DNA from: Lactifluus volemus
Taxonomy: Eukaryota; Basidiomycota; Agaricomycetes; Russulales; Russulaceae
Assembly: GCA_022376515.1 (NCBI GenBank)
Contig: WTXI01000041.1
Location: 1 to 64,000 of the forward strand
Direction of reading: 5' to 3'
DNA length: 64,000 nt
In this document: positions 45,346-56,136 of the stretch, in pieces
Position numbering within the stretch: the stretch's first letter is position 1
Layout: every line of letters starts with the position of its first letter
Program-made: the position numbers and the translations under genes
The notes under the pieces: model-generated
What the model was told of the DNA's origin: nothing
The model's database searches: none
What the model saw: the letters and a program-made list of their open reading frames with translations, nothing else

Positions 45346-46387
45346 ATTTCAAACTTTTTCATTGCCACTTCGAGGAGACGTTGAGACGTTGAGGTCCTTG
45401 ACCCATCAGGTGAAGCAGCTTAGCGTTCCCTCTGAGCCAAGGTGTGATGACGTATTGGTCTGACTTTTGTCGAAACCGCGGGTCGGACTCGGACCCTGAC
45501 ACGGAGTCATGGTAATGCTCAAAGGGAATTGGCAGGAAGGTTGAGGACACTGGCAGTGCGTAGCAATTTTGTTTCTCCAGTACAGTCACCTTATCCCTTT
45601 TTTTTTTCTCGTTGCAGAACTTACATTTATTGACCTCGCACGGCGTCCGCTAGTAGTAAAATCCTTACCCATTGGCCCTCCGAGTCGAGCTCACAACTTG
45701 AAATTAGGATGTCAGAGTGCTCCTCATGATTACCGGCGATTCCAGTGTAAATACTATCTTCTTCAACAACTTGGAGTCATTTCGTAGCAGACCGTCGACT
45801 CGGTCACGCACAGCCTATCGCGCTCTTTTGCGGGCCTTGAAATCAGAAATCGGGATTGTCCGTGCGGTTTCTATCTTTGAAAGGTCATTGGTTCTGTTCG
45901 TCTACACACTCTTTGTCTGAGGTCCTTGGTGGTGTCCGCACACTTCTTCTACTTGGATTCTGCTACAGCTCTTCCCGACCTCTCTCAATCTTTCAATACA
46001 TCTAAAACTCGTAGCTACAGGCGTTAGTGTTAGCGTAATTCAGTACAAACATAATCGAAGATGACGGGACTATCCCAAGGTATGGTAAAGGGTCGCGAAC
46101 TAAGGTAGAATGTAGCACGAGGTGTGGTAAACAGTCTGAGACAAGTGGAAAAATAGTACAAAGGGAATCAACGATAGTACAAAAGGACTCGGAGATGCAA
46201 AGCATTCTAAAACGGCAAAACTGAAACAATACTGGTTATTGGTGATTTGAGGGGGGGGTAAACGTGATATGGGCCAGTGTAACATGCCGAGGCATCGAAG
46301 GTGGCCGTGGCCAAGGTTGTGGAGTACAAGCCCTCGGACGATGTAGAGGGCACAGGCTGGTGGCATACGGGCGGTCCATGGTTGCCG
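45346..46387. other. Duplicated spacer
   Basis: No gene called. T-rich tract with TTTTCTCGTTGCAG (45600-45618), recurrent block 45640-45790 with a stop in the plus frame, then the 3' flank of gene 11 (about 45985-46387), including GGCGGTCCATGG at 46369. Confidence 0.5.
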
Positions 46388-48002
46388 TCAGAAAAGTGAA
46401 GATGATGGGAGAAAGATAGGTGGTAGAGTATATTTGCCGTGAGTGACAGTTACAGGGTGACCAGATTGTTGGCGTGCTGTGAGGAATGATTGTATGACTT
46501 GCTGCGCAGCTTCCTCTGACATCATGATATCCGCATTCTCCAGAAAGGCCAGAACGGAAAGGGTCTGCAGCGAGGGGAGTACATCGGCGGTTGGTAGTCC
46601 AGTAAGCGGGGGTAGGGCAGCTGCGATGAGCGGCTTAGATATTTCAAGATTCTGGATAGAGGTAAATGAGTGAAAAAGTTGGAGCCATAGCGTGGGATCT
46701 ATCTCGTCTTCTGGCGAGGAGTATGGGTACCAGCGACTCGGATCGCATATAATGTTGAGCGACTCCACGCTAGAACGGAAGGATAGAATCTGGTTGCATA
46801 TCTGTGCTAGGGAAAAGACTTGCCAATCCAACCTTTGGCACCGGATGGTCCACCTAAGGTACCTCTCAGGATACTGTCTGAGAGCGCAAATGATGGTAGA
46901 GTTGCCGGAATCAAAATGCAAAGTCAGACTGGATGGCCTTAACAAGTCTTGGTGACCAAAGAACCGGATAATTTGCGGGATGTCGAAGACAAGAAGGTTA
47001 TGCTGAAGTTCTCGAGTATAGGGGCGTTGATTCGGGCTGTGAGCACCTCCAAGTAGTCACTCGCACCTTTAAATGCCAACCGAGTGAGAGCGGGGAGAAC
47101 AAACCGAGTCGGTGGCGGTACAGGTCGGTTTCTTCGCTTGGGTTGAGGCGTAGGAGATTTGAAATGGACATTAAAGGATTTGAGCTGTGGCAACGCAGAC
47201 AGGGAGATGGCCATTGTCTCGGGTGGGATGTATCCAGAATTGGGTATATTCTCAAGATCAAGATATCTGAGATGAGTTGCAGACCCGAGTCGTCTTGGGA
47301 TTGAAATTCCCCATGAAGCTAGCTGTTGTAAATTTGGGGCAGATCCATTCAAGAATACATCGCTCGAGGCCAATCCATCATGGTCATATTGCGCTAAGTA
47401 AAGATGTGTCAATGCCGGAAATGGCTCCTGCGCCACTGTGGTAATTTGTTCCCATACAATATCCGGGGGATCTCTGATTCTGAGTACGTGTACGCGATCG
47501 CGACGCTCCAATGCGGCAATCAAGTTGTCCTCGCTTGGCACTGTCGGAAAATGGTAGGCCTCAATCACGAGAGGAAATGTAGGCCAGATATCCAGCATTT
47601 TTTTCACAGGCCGTGTCGGTGTGCAGAAAAGTTGCAAATTTAGATAGTGTGGCGATGCAAAGATGAGGAATCGCCATCTTCGGCACACATGCACCAGCCT
47701 AGGCCAACGGTCATGCCAAGAGTACCGGTCAATCAACGTCCTGGAGACATAGAATATCTCTAGTAGAACATCGTTGGGGAGCGATCCAATGGTCACTCGT
47801 CGGAGCACTGTCCCTGCGTGATTCAACTCAGCAATCGTTGCGGTGGCTCCAGATGAACCCTACCTAGCCCCTGTTGAATAAATAACTCCTTGCGGCGACT
47901 TGCATCTCTCTTTTCTCTATTTGAACCTAGGGAATGGCCACCAATAGATGCCACAGATAATAGGTAGTGGGTAGTGACGTTGCTTGGCTGGGAGGATAGC
48001 AT
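46388..48002 (-). pseudogene. F-box-like gene 11, frameshifted by a 10-bp deletion
   Basis: Exon 1 48002-47864 (MLSSQPSNVTT...KELFIQQGL), intron 47863-47814, exon 2 from 47813. The usual exon-2 Met is ACG here (G-TVLRRVTIGSLPNDV), so only exon 1 can supply the start. The F-box and about 280 residues of exon 2 are open. Near 46992 the ten bases CTGATGGAAG (plus strand), present in all close paralogues, are missing. This shifts the frame within FFHQLVFDIP and ends the protein near 46939. The remaining C-terminal part is preserved in another frame (46945-46388), ending SGHPVTVTHGKYTLPPIFLP, a long tail like that of the gene at 5974. Confidence 0.83.
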
Positions 48003-49347
48003 GTCACGAGTGATACGTCTCCGACTCGGATGGAATAGCAGCGGGTAGTAGTGATTTAGGAGAAACTCGGTTGGGGGAATAATTTCTATTGCGCACCTTG
48101 ACAGCATTCTAAATCCAACGTGCTCAACATAGCCGCCACGCGCCAAAAAAACAGGCTGGCTACGACAATCATCAGCTGAGAGGCTCATTACGTTTGATAG
48201 CTCGAAACGTGTTCGAGATGAACGATGAGCGCGCACTGGCAGGTAGAGATGAGATAAGATGACTCATCAGATCTACGCGACCTGAGCAGTAGGTCGAGGT
48301 AGCTTGGCCGGAAAAACCCCCGATACGATGACATTCAGAGTCTGGCTTACATCGGACCCAGAGCCACCACCTTGACAGCCTGAGCTCAATTCACATCCGG
48401 TGTAAGTATGGAGACTGGCAAAAGATAGTGGCAATTTCATTTCTTCAATACAATCACATATCTATTTTTTCTCGTTCAGTTGCAGAATTTACATTCACAC
48501 TCTTCGCATATCAGTTCAAACAAAAGAGTCATTTCGTTACCCTGTTTCTATCTTTGACCTGGTCAGGATGCAGGGTGGCGTCAGCTGGTCAGCGGGGTGG
48601 GTGTTCCGGTTCCTGACCCGAGTTGGCAACCCTAAATGCATCACATGTTGTAATCTATGTCCGTTGGTGCCACATCCTTATACATCCTTTTGGGGGTCCC
48701 CGGTGCCAGTGGTGTGGCTGACTCGGACTCGAGAAAATCCCGTATACACCTACTACTTGGCTTCTGCTAAACTGGCAGATCCTCCTCGCAACCGCTATCT
48801 CCCCGATCGGGTAGCATAGAGTGTCGTTCCGTCCCACAACTCCTCAACCTTTCAATACATTTAAAATTCGTAGCAGTGTGTGGTAGTGCTAGCATAATTC
48901 AGTACAAAAGAAAGCGAAGGAAACTGGGCTATTGCAAGGTATGGTAAGGAGAACGGTCGCGAACTAGGCAGAGCGCAGCACGAGGAGTTGTAAGAGGAAA
49001 CAAAGACAGAAATAACACAGAGGAATCAACGATAGAGGTACATAAGGACTCGGAAACGCAAGGCACACCGGAACATCATCAATGAAACTGAGATATTAGC
49101 GATTTGAGGGGAAAGTAAACGTTGGACAGCGTAACATGCCAAGGCTATCAAAGGTGGCCGTGGCCAAGGTTGTGGAGTACAAGCCCCAGGCGATGCGGAA
49201 GGCACGGGCTGATGACATACAGGCGGTCCATGGTCACCGTCGGGATACCGAAGATAATTGGATAAATGTAGATTGTGGGAGGAAAAGGAACAGGCGGATG
49301 GAAAGAAGTAAACGTAGTCAAGAAGTTGAACCGCGGGTGTGTGGATT
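48003..49347. other. Duplicated spacer
   Basis: No gene called. GATGAGATAAGATGACTCATCAG (48247-48269) combines GATA and TGACTCA motifs upstream of gene 11. The recurrent block is mostly deleted (48460-48540). GTCCGTTGGTGCCACATCC and the following segment at 48659 onward match 38484 onward. From 48840 is the 3' flank of gene 12. Confidence 0.5.
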
Positions 49348-49699
49348 CAAAAATATTTGTGGCGGGTGACAGTTACAGGGCAACCAGAGCGCTGGCAGGC
49401 TGCAACAAATGATTGTATGCCTTGTTGCGTGGTTCCGTCTGACAGCGACATATCCACAAAGGAAAGGTTGCGTAGCGAGGGAAGTAGTTCGGCAGCTGAT
49501 TCTTCCGTGAGCCCTTGTAACGTATGTGCAATGGATGGCTCTAGCGTGGCAGGTATTTGAAGACTCTGGACTGAAGTAAATGCACATAGTCAAACTACAA
49601 TGTATTGAATGAATCGCTCAGCGAAGCCATACAATGTATCGACTCAATCGGGGCCAGCGCGCCCGCTAGTCATCCAGCGGACATACCATATTAGGAAGA

Positions 49700-50480
49700 G
49701 CAGCAGTGGCCTTTTGGCTTACACATCACTGTTGCCGATGCCACTACCACTGCTACCATTGCCAGTCCTACCAACACTGCTGCTGCCGATGCCTGCCACT
49801 GCTGATGTCTGCCATTGCTGGTCCTACTGACACTGCCGCTGCCTATGTCTGCCGATGTCTACCACTGCCGATATCTGCTGCTGCCGATGTCTGCCATTGC
49901 TGGTCCTACTGACACTGCCACTGCTGATGTCTACTGCTGCCGATATCTGCCATTGCCAGTCCTACCGACACTGCTGCTGCCAACATCTGCTGCTGCCAGT
50001 CCTACCGACACTGCCACTGCCGACTTCTGCTGCTGCCAGTTCTACTGACACTGCCGCTGCCAACGTTGCCGACGTCTGCTGCTGCCGATGTTGCCGACGT
50101 CTGCCGCTGCTGACGTTGCCGACGTCTGTTGCTGCCAACGTTGCCGACGTCTGCCACTGCCGACGTCTGCCGCTGCCGACGTCTGCCGCTGCCGACGTCT
50201 GCCGCTGCCGACGTCTGCCGCTGCCGACGTCTGCCGCTGCCGACGTCTGCCGCTGCCGACGTCTGCCGCTGCCAACATCTGCCACTGCCGACGTTGCCAA
50301 CGTCTGCTGCTGCCGACGTTGCCGACGTCTGCTGCTGCCGACATCTGCCACTGCTGACATCTGCCACTGCTGAGACATCTGCCGCTGCCGACATCTGCCA
50401 CTGCTGATGTCTGCTGCTGCCAATATCTGCCAGTGCCGGTCCTACCGACACTGCTGCTGCCGATGTCTGCCATTGCCGGT
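49700..50480. repeat. Left-arm minisatellite, 16-bp core unit
   Basis: CTGCCGATGTCTGCC-like repeats of mixed length, with a regular core at about 50150-50272: some eight copies of the 16-bp unit GCCGCTGCCGACGTCT. As 16 is not a multiple of three, the translation has a 16-residue period and all six frames remain open for 80-170 codons; these frames are not evidence of genes. Confidence 0.9.
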
Positions 50481-50958
50481 CCTGCTGACACTGCCAACGC
50501 TGCTGCTGATGCCAATGGCAAAGTTTCAGATGCTGCTGATGCTGCTGCCTATGTGCATGTCAATGGCAAATTCATGCTCTCTACACTGTTATTGTACAGA
50601 TCTGTACTTGCCATTTACTTCACATAATACTAGTGCTTATGCCAATGCCATTGCCGGTCCTACCGACACTGCCGATGCCACTGCTGATGCCGATGGCAAA
50701 GTTTCAGATGCTGCCGATGCCACTGCCTATGTGCATGCCAGTGGCAAATCTACCCCCTCTATATTATCATTGTACTTGCCATTTACTTCACAGAATACTA
50801 GTGCTTATGCCAATGTCATTGCCGGTCCTACCGACACTGCCAATGCTGCTGCCAATGCTTCTGCCTATATGCATGCCAATGGCAAATCTACCCTCTCCAC
50901 ATTATCGTTATACTTGCCATTTACTTCACAGAATACTAGTACGTATGCCAATGCCATT
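50480..50958. repeat. Left-arm ~170-bp satellite units
   Basis: About two and a half units, each marked by GCCAATGGCAAATCTA-type, TTGCCATTTACTTCACAGAATACTAGTGC-type and GGCAAAGTTTCAGATGC segments. Inverted relative to the units at 51894-52960. The array is interrupted at 50958 by a solo LTR. Confidence 0.85.
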
Positions 50959-51893
50959 TGTCACGGTTCGCAGGGACCGTGGCTCGAAATGAGCGTTGTT
51001 CTGGTTGGCTATTTGCTGTGGCGAGTCGGACAAGACTAGCAACACCAAATGGTCGATTCTAGCACGCGCAGGCAAGGTCCTATGTGGAGTAGACTTGACT
51101 GTGTGAACTCTGGGTGTCTGTATCGCGCGAGACGGACTAGCGGGCCGGCGCATGCGATGGTCGGAGTTACCGTTCCCAAAAGGGATAGACGGTGGCAGAT
51201 GGGTTAATGACGATGTGTAGGTTCAACCGCAACACGGGCGCGAGTGTAATTGGAATGCAAGAGATGCTCGCCTTCCAAGGACACTCGTGAGAGGTTGAAC
51301 TAAGGTTCGAGGGCGGACGTGGGGTGAGAAGTGGGGACTACTTCTCACAGCGCGTTCGTATTAGGGTTCAGGCGTCTGGGGACTTGTTGCACGGAAATGG
51401 AACAAGTTCACAGATGTCTGATTGTGGCGCGAAGTACCTGGGTCAAGGTACGAAGAGGGGATTCACAAGAAGAGAGGAGAAGATGCGATGCGAGTGTGAG
51501 CAGGAGACAATGAACTGCGATTCTAGACGAAGCTGAAGCTGGGGCTTTAGCTCGTCTACAGGGCCCTATTTATGCGTACAGAGGGCCAGCCAACTATCCT
51601 ACAAAGGCCATAGTACAGTAGCGAAGTCAAGACTATTGACTAAGGACCTGAGTCAGTTCTGATGACTCAAGAACTGACTCAGTGCGTCTGACTCAAGATC
51701 TGAGTCAAGAATGCTGACTCAAGATTTGAGTCATGATCCCTGAGTCAAATACACGTCCAAAACGGCGACGCACAGCCCCTAGAAGCGGAACAGAGGGGGC
51801 TGGCCAAGGAAAGGGATCCTAGGTCACAACACAAGTCGAAAATCAGACGGAAAACAGTAAGGAATGGGCCGGGCGGCCCGCATAACCGTAACA
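50959..51893 (-). mobile_element. Solo LTR, 935 bp, copy 2
   Basis: Inserted in the satellite near the centre of the TIR element, with perfect 5-bp direct repeats CCATT (50954-50958 and 51894-51898). On the plus strand it starts TGTCACGGTTCGCAGGG and ends CATAACCGTAACA, the reverse orientation of copy 1 at 28273. It retains the TATA-like box (51566-51574 on the minus strand) and the TGACTCA-type array (about 51628-51750). No coding sequence. Confidence 0.92.
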
Positions 51894-52960
51894 CCATTGG
51901 CACTGGCATTGGCAACATCTAAAACTTTGCCATTGGCATCAGAAGCAGCATTGGCAGTGTCAGTAGGACTGACAATGGCATCGACATAAATACTAGTATT
52001 CTGTGAAGTAAATGGCAAGTACAATGATAATGTAGAGAGCATAGATTTGCCATTGGCATGCACATAGGCAGTGGCATCGGCACCATCTGAAACTTTGCCA
52101 TCGGCATCGGCAGTGGCATTGGCAGTGTCGGTAGGACTGGCAATGACATTGGCATAAGCACTAGTATTCTGTGAAGTAAATGGCAAGTACAATGATAATA
52201 TAGAGGGGGTAGATTTGCCACTGGCATGCACATAGGCAGAAGCATCGGCAGCATCTGAAACTTTGCCATCGGCATCGGCAACGGCATCGGCAGTGTTGGT
52301 AGAACCGGCAATGGCATTGGCATAAGCACTAGCATTCTGTGAAGTAAATGGCAAGTACAATGATAATGTAGAGAGCATAGATTTGCCATTGGCATGCACA
52401 TAGGCAGTGGCATCGGCACCATCTGAAACTTTGCCATCGGCATTGGCAGTGGCATTGGCAGTGTCGGTAGGACCGGCAATGACATTGGCATAAGCACTAG
52501 TATTCTGTGAAGTAAATGGCAAGTACAATGATAATATAGAGGGGGTAGATTTGCCACTGGCATGCACATAGGCAGAAGCATCAGCAGCATCTGAAACTTT
52601 GCCATCGGCATCGGCATCGGCATCGGCAGTGTTGGTAGAACCGGCAATGGCATTGGCATAAGCACTAGCATTCTGTGAAGTAAATGGCAAGTACAACAAT
52701 AATGTAGAGAGCATAGATTTGCCATTAGCATGCACATATGCAGTGGCATCGGCAGCATCTGAAACTTTGCCATCGGCATCAGCAGTGGCATCGGCAGTGT
52801 CGGTAGGACCGGCAATGGCATTAGCATAAGCACTAGTATTATGTGAAGTAAATGGCAAGTACAGATCTGTACAATAACAGTGTAGAGAGCATGAATTTGC
52901 CATTGACATGCACATAGGCAGCAGCATCAGCAGCATCTGAAACTTTGCCATTGGCATCAG
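51894..52960. repeat. Right-arm ~170-bp satellite units
   Basis: About six units of 165-175 bp, each with AAATGGCAAGTACAATGATAA, ATAGATTTGCCA(C/T)TGGCATGCAC and CATCTGAAACTTTGCC. The minus strand is open through all of them, reading repeats such as GKVSDAADATAYVHANGKSM, LYLPFTSQN and ASAYANAIAG with a 56-60 residue period. Regular alternation between two unit types (one with GAGAGCATAG, one with GAGGGGGTAG) suggests amplification as dimers. Coding is not supported: no start context, no unique flanking domain. Confidence 0.85.
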
Positions 52961-53248
52961 CAGCAGCGTTGGCAGTGTCAGCAGGACCGGCAATGGCAGA
53001 CATCGGCAGCAGCAGTGTCGGTAGGACCGGCACTGGCAGATATTGGCAGCAGCAGACATCAGCAGTGGCAGATGTCGGCAGCGGCAGATGTCTCAGCAGT
53101 GGCAGATGTCGGCAGTGGCAGATGTCGGCTGCCGACGTCGGCTGCTGCCGACATCTGCCACTTCGGCAGCAGCAGACGTCGGCAACGTCGGCAGCAGCAG
53201 ACGTCAGCAACGTCGGCAGCAGCAGACGTCAGCAACGTCGGCAGCAGC

Positions 53249-54185
53249 TGTCACGGTTCGCAGGGACCGTGGCTCGAAGTGAGCGTCGTTCTGGTTGGCT
53301 ATTTGCTGTGGCGAGTCGGACAAGACTTAGCAACACCAAATAGTCGATTCTAGCACGCGCAGACAAGGTCCTAGAGGAGTAGACTTGACTGTGCGAACTC
53401 TCGGTGTTCGTATCGCGTGAGGCGGTTAATACGGGCCGGCGCACGCGATGGTCGGAGTTACCGTTCCCAAAAGGGATAGACGGTGGCAGATGGGTTAATG
53501 ACGATGTGTGGGTTCAACCGCAACACGGGCGCGAGTGTAATTGGAATGCAAGGGGTTCTTGCCTTCCAAGGACACTCGTGTGAGGTTGAACTAAGGTTCG
53601 AGGGCGGACGCGGGGTGAGAAGTGGGGACTACTTCTCACAGCGCGTTCGTATTAGGGTTCAGGCGTCTGGGGACTTGTTACACGGAAATGGAACAAGTTC
53701 ACAGATGTCTGATCGTGGCGCGAAGTACCTGGATCAAGGTACGAAGAGGGGATTCACAAGAAGAGAGGAGGGAGATGCGATGCAAGTGTGAGCAGGAGAC
53801 AATGAACTGCGATTCTAGACGAAGCTGAAGCTGGGGCTTTAGCTCGTCTACAGGGCCCTATTTATGCGTACAGAGGGCCAGCCAACTATCCTACAAAGGT
53901 CACAGTACAGTAGCGAAGTCAAGACTATTGACTAAGGACCTGAGTCAGTTCTGATGACTCAAGAACTGACTCAGTGCGTCTGACTCAAGATCTGAGTCAA
54001 GAACGCTGACTCAAGATTTGAGTCATGATCCCTGAGTCAAATACACGTCCAAAACGGCAACGCACAGCCCCTAGAAGCGGAACAGAAGGGGCTGGCCAAA
54101 GAAAGGGATCCTAGGTCACAACACAAGTCAAAAATCAGACGGAAAACAGTAAGAAATGGGCCGGGCGGCCCGCATAACCGTAACA
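53249..54185 (-). mobile_element. Solo LTR, 937 bp, copy 3
   Basis: Inserted in the 16-bp minisatellite of the right arm, with perfect 5-bp direct repeats GCAGC (53244-53248 and 54186-54190). It has the same orientation as copy 2 and nearly the same sequence; TATA-like box at 53858-53866 (minus) and TGACTCA-type array at about 53920-54040. Although copies 2 and 3 lie 1.4 kb apart in the same orientation, each has its own target duplication and no retrotransposon genes lie between them, so they are separate insertions. Confidence 0.92.
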
Positions 54186-54700
54186 GCAGCAGACGTCGGC
54201 AACGTCAGCAGCAGCAGACGTCGGCAGCGGCAGACGTCGGCAGCGGCAGACGTCGGCAGCGGCAGACGTCGGCAGCGGCAGACGTCGGCAGCGGCAGACG
54301 TCGGCAGCGGCAGACGTCGGCAGCGGCAGACGTCGGCAGCGGCAGACGTCGGCAGCGGCAGACGTCGGCAGCGGCAGACGTCGGCAGTGGCAGATGTCGG
54401 CAACATCGGCAGCGGCAGTGTCAGTAGAACTGGCAGCAGCAGAAGTCGGCAGTGGCAGTGTCGGTAGGACTGGCAATGGCAGATATCAGCAGCAGCAGAC
54501 ATCGGCAGTGGCAGTGTCAGTAGGACCGGCAATGGCAGACATCGGCAGCAGCAGATATCGGCAGTGGTAGACATCGGCAGACATAGGCAGCGGCAGTGTC
54601 AGTAGGACCAGCAATGGCAGACATCAGCAGTGGCAGGCATCGGCAGCAGCAGTGTTGGTAGGACTGGCAATGGTAGCAGTGGCAGTGGCATCGGCAACAG
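54186..54700. repeat. Right-arm minisatellite, 16-bp unit
   Basis: About ten regular copies of the 16-bp unit CAGCGGCAGACGTCGG (54222-54390), then less regular GGCAGTGTCAGTAGGAC-type units toward the terminal repeat. This is the inverted counterpart of 49700-50480. A part of the same array lies on the other side of solo LTR copy 3 (about 53040-53248). Confidence 0.9.
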
Positions 54701-56136
54701 TGATGTGTAAGCCAAAAGGCCACTGCCGCTCTTCCTAATATGGTATGTCCGCTGGATGACTAGCGGGCGCGCTGGCCCGATCAAGTCGATACATTGTATG
54801 GCTTCGCTGAGCGATTCATTCGATACATTGTAGTTTGACTACCTGGTAAATGAATGAAACAGTTGTAGCCATACTCTGGGATCTATCTCGTCTTCTGAGT
54901 GCCAGTGAGGGTCACCGCAGTACGAAATGTTGAGTGACTCCACGCTAGAGCGGAAGGACAGAATCTGGCTGCATATCTGTGCTACGGAAAAGACATGCCA
55001 GTCCAACCTTTCGCATCGGAAATCCCAAATGCGATGGGTTGAATCGTGAAAGTTGATAGATTCGTCGAGATCTGGATCAAAACACAAGGTCAGATCGGAT
55101 GGCCTGAACAACCTGAAGTCTTGGTGACTAAGGAATCGAATGATTTGTGGGATGTCGAAGACAAGCTGATGGAAGAAGGTTACGTAGACGCGCTCGAGCG
55201 GAGGGGCATCGATTCGGGCTGTGAGCACTTCCAAGTACTCGCTCACGCCTCTGAAATCGAAGCTCGTGAGAGCGGGGAGAGTAAAGCGGGTCTGGGGCGG
55301 TACAGTTCTATTTCTTCGTTTGGGTTGAGGCGTAGGAGATTTGAACTCGATAGTAAGGGCTTTGAGCTGTGGCAACGCAGACAGGGATGTGGCCATTGTC
55401 TCGGGTGGGATGTAACCGGAATTAGGTATATTGAAAAGATGAAGAGATGTGAGATGAGTTGCAGACCCGAGTCGTCCTGGTATTGAAATTCCTCGCAAAG
55501 TTAGATGTTGTAAATTTGGGGCGGATCCATTCAAGAATACATCGCCCACTGGCACTTCCCACCCATAAATTTCAAGAGTTGTCAATGCCGGAAATGGCTC
55601 CTGCACCAATGTGGTAATTCTTTCCCATACAAAACCCGGGAGGTCGCCGACTCTGATTTCGTGTACGCGATCATGACGCTCCATAGCGGCAAATAAGTTG
55701 TCGAAAAGACCCTCGCTTGGATTTGCCGCATAACAGTAGAAGTTAATCACGAGAGGAAATGCAGGCCAGATATCCAGCATACTTCTCACAGGCTGTGTCA
55801 GTGCGCAGAGAAGTTGCAAATTGAGACGGTGTGGTGATGCAAAGATGACCAATCGCCATCTTCGGCACACTTGCACCAGCCTAAGCCAACACTCATTCCA
55901 AAAACCATATGTACCCGGGACAACCTGGGCCAATTTGCTGTAGACATAGAATATGTCTAGTAGGACATCATCGGGGAGCGATCCGATGGTCACTCGTTGG
56001 AGCACTGTCCCTGCGTGATTCAAATCGGCAATCGGTGAGGTGGCTCCAGATGAACCCTACCTGGCCCTTGTTGAATGAATGATTCCTTTCGGCGACTGTC
56101 CAGGGAACGGCCACTGACCTCTATCAGAGAGGTCAT

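Larger units (their letters stand above)
49583..54845. mobile_element. Complete TIR/foldback element with minisatellite arms
   Basis: Flanked by GTAAATG direct repeats (49576-49582, 54846-54852). Removing the element and one repeat gives CTGAAGTAAATGAATGAAAC, as in the paralogue near 41758. The ends are CACATAGTCAAACTACAATG (left) and, inverted, CAGGTAGTCAAACTACAATG (right). The terminal repeats continue for about 115 bp, with a second TACAATGTATCGA, up to CATATTAGGAAGAG. Beyond this, both arms carry the same satellites in mirror order: 16-bp units, then ~170-bp units. Without the two LTRs nested in it (50959-51893, 53249-54185), it is about 3.4 kb. No transposase is visible. A 7-8 bp duplication and short TIRs would fit a hAT-like non-autonomous element, but the superfamily is not established. 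Confidence 0.9.
49348..56136 (-). pseudogene. F-box-like gene 12, split by the 5.3-kb TIR element
   Basis: Exon 1 56136-56061 (starts at ATG in PMTSLIEV because the usual MLSS start is ATA here; ends RRKESFIQQGP), intron 56060-56011, exon 2 from 56010 (G-TVLQRVTIGSLPDDVLLDIFYVYSK; no exon-2 Met). Exon 2 is open to LQLFHSFT at about 54846, where the TIR element 49583-54845 is inserted. The missing C-terminus continues at 49582 with SVQSLQIPATLEPSIAHTLQGLTEES and ends CPVTVTRHKYF at the stop 49348-49350. Both parts are otherwise undamaged, so the insertion looks recent. A truncated product reading into the element would lack about the last 75 residues. Confidence 0.88.

Noticed and set aside
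49700..50480. CRISPR-like array
   Set aside because: Units are contiguous 16-bp or mixed minisatellite with no unique spacers, and the genome is eukaryotic.
51824..53059. 411-codon minus-strand protein with 56-60-residue repeats
   Set aside because: It lies wholly in ~170-bp satellite, overlaps open frames in other phases, runs into a solo LTR at its end, and its inverted counterpart is interrupted by an LTR. Composition explains the open frame.
50959..54185. Full-length LTR retrotransposon bounded by the two 935-bp LTRs
   Set aside because: Each LTR has its own perfect 5-bp target duplication (CCATT, GCAGC), and the 1.4 kb between them is satellite of the host TIR element without gag or pol.
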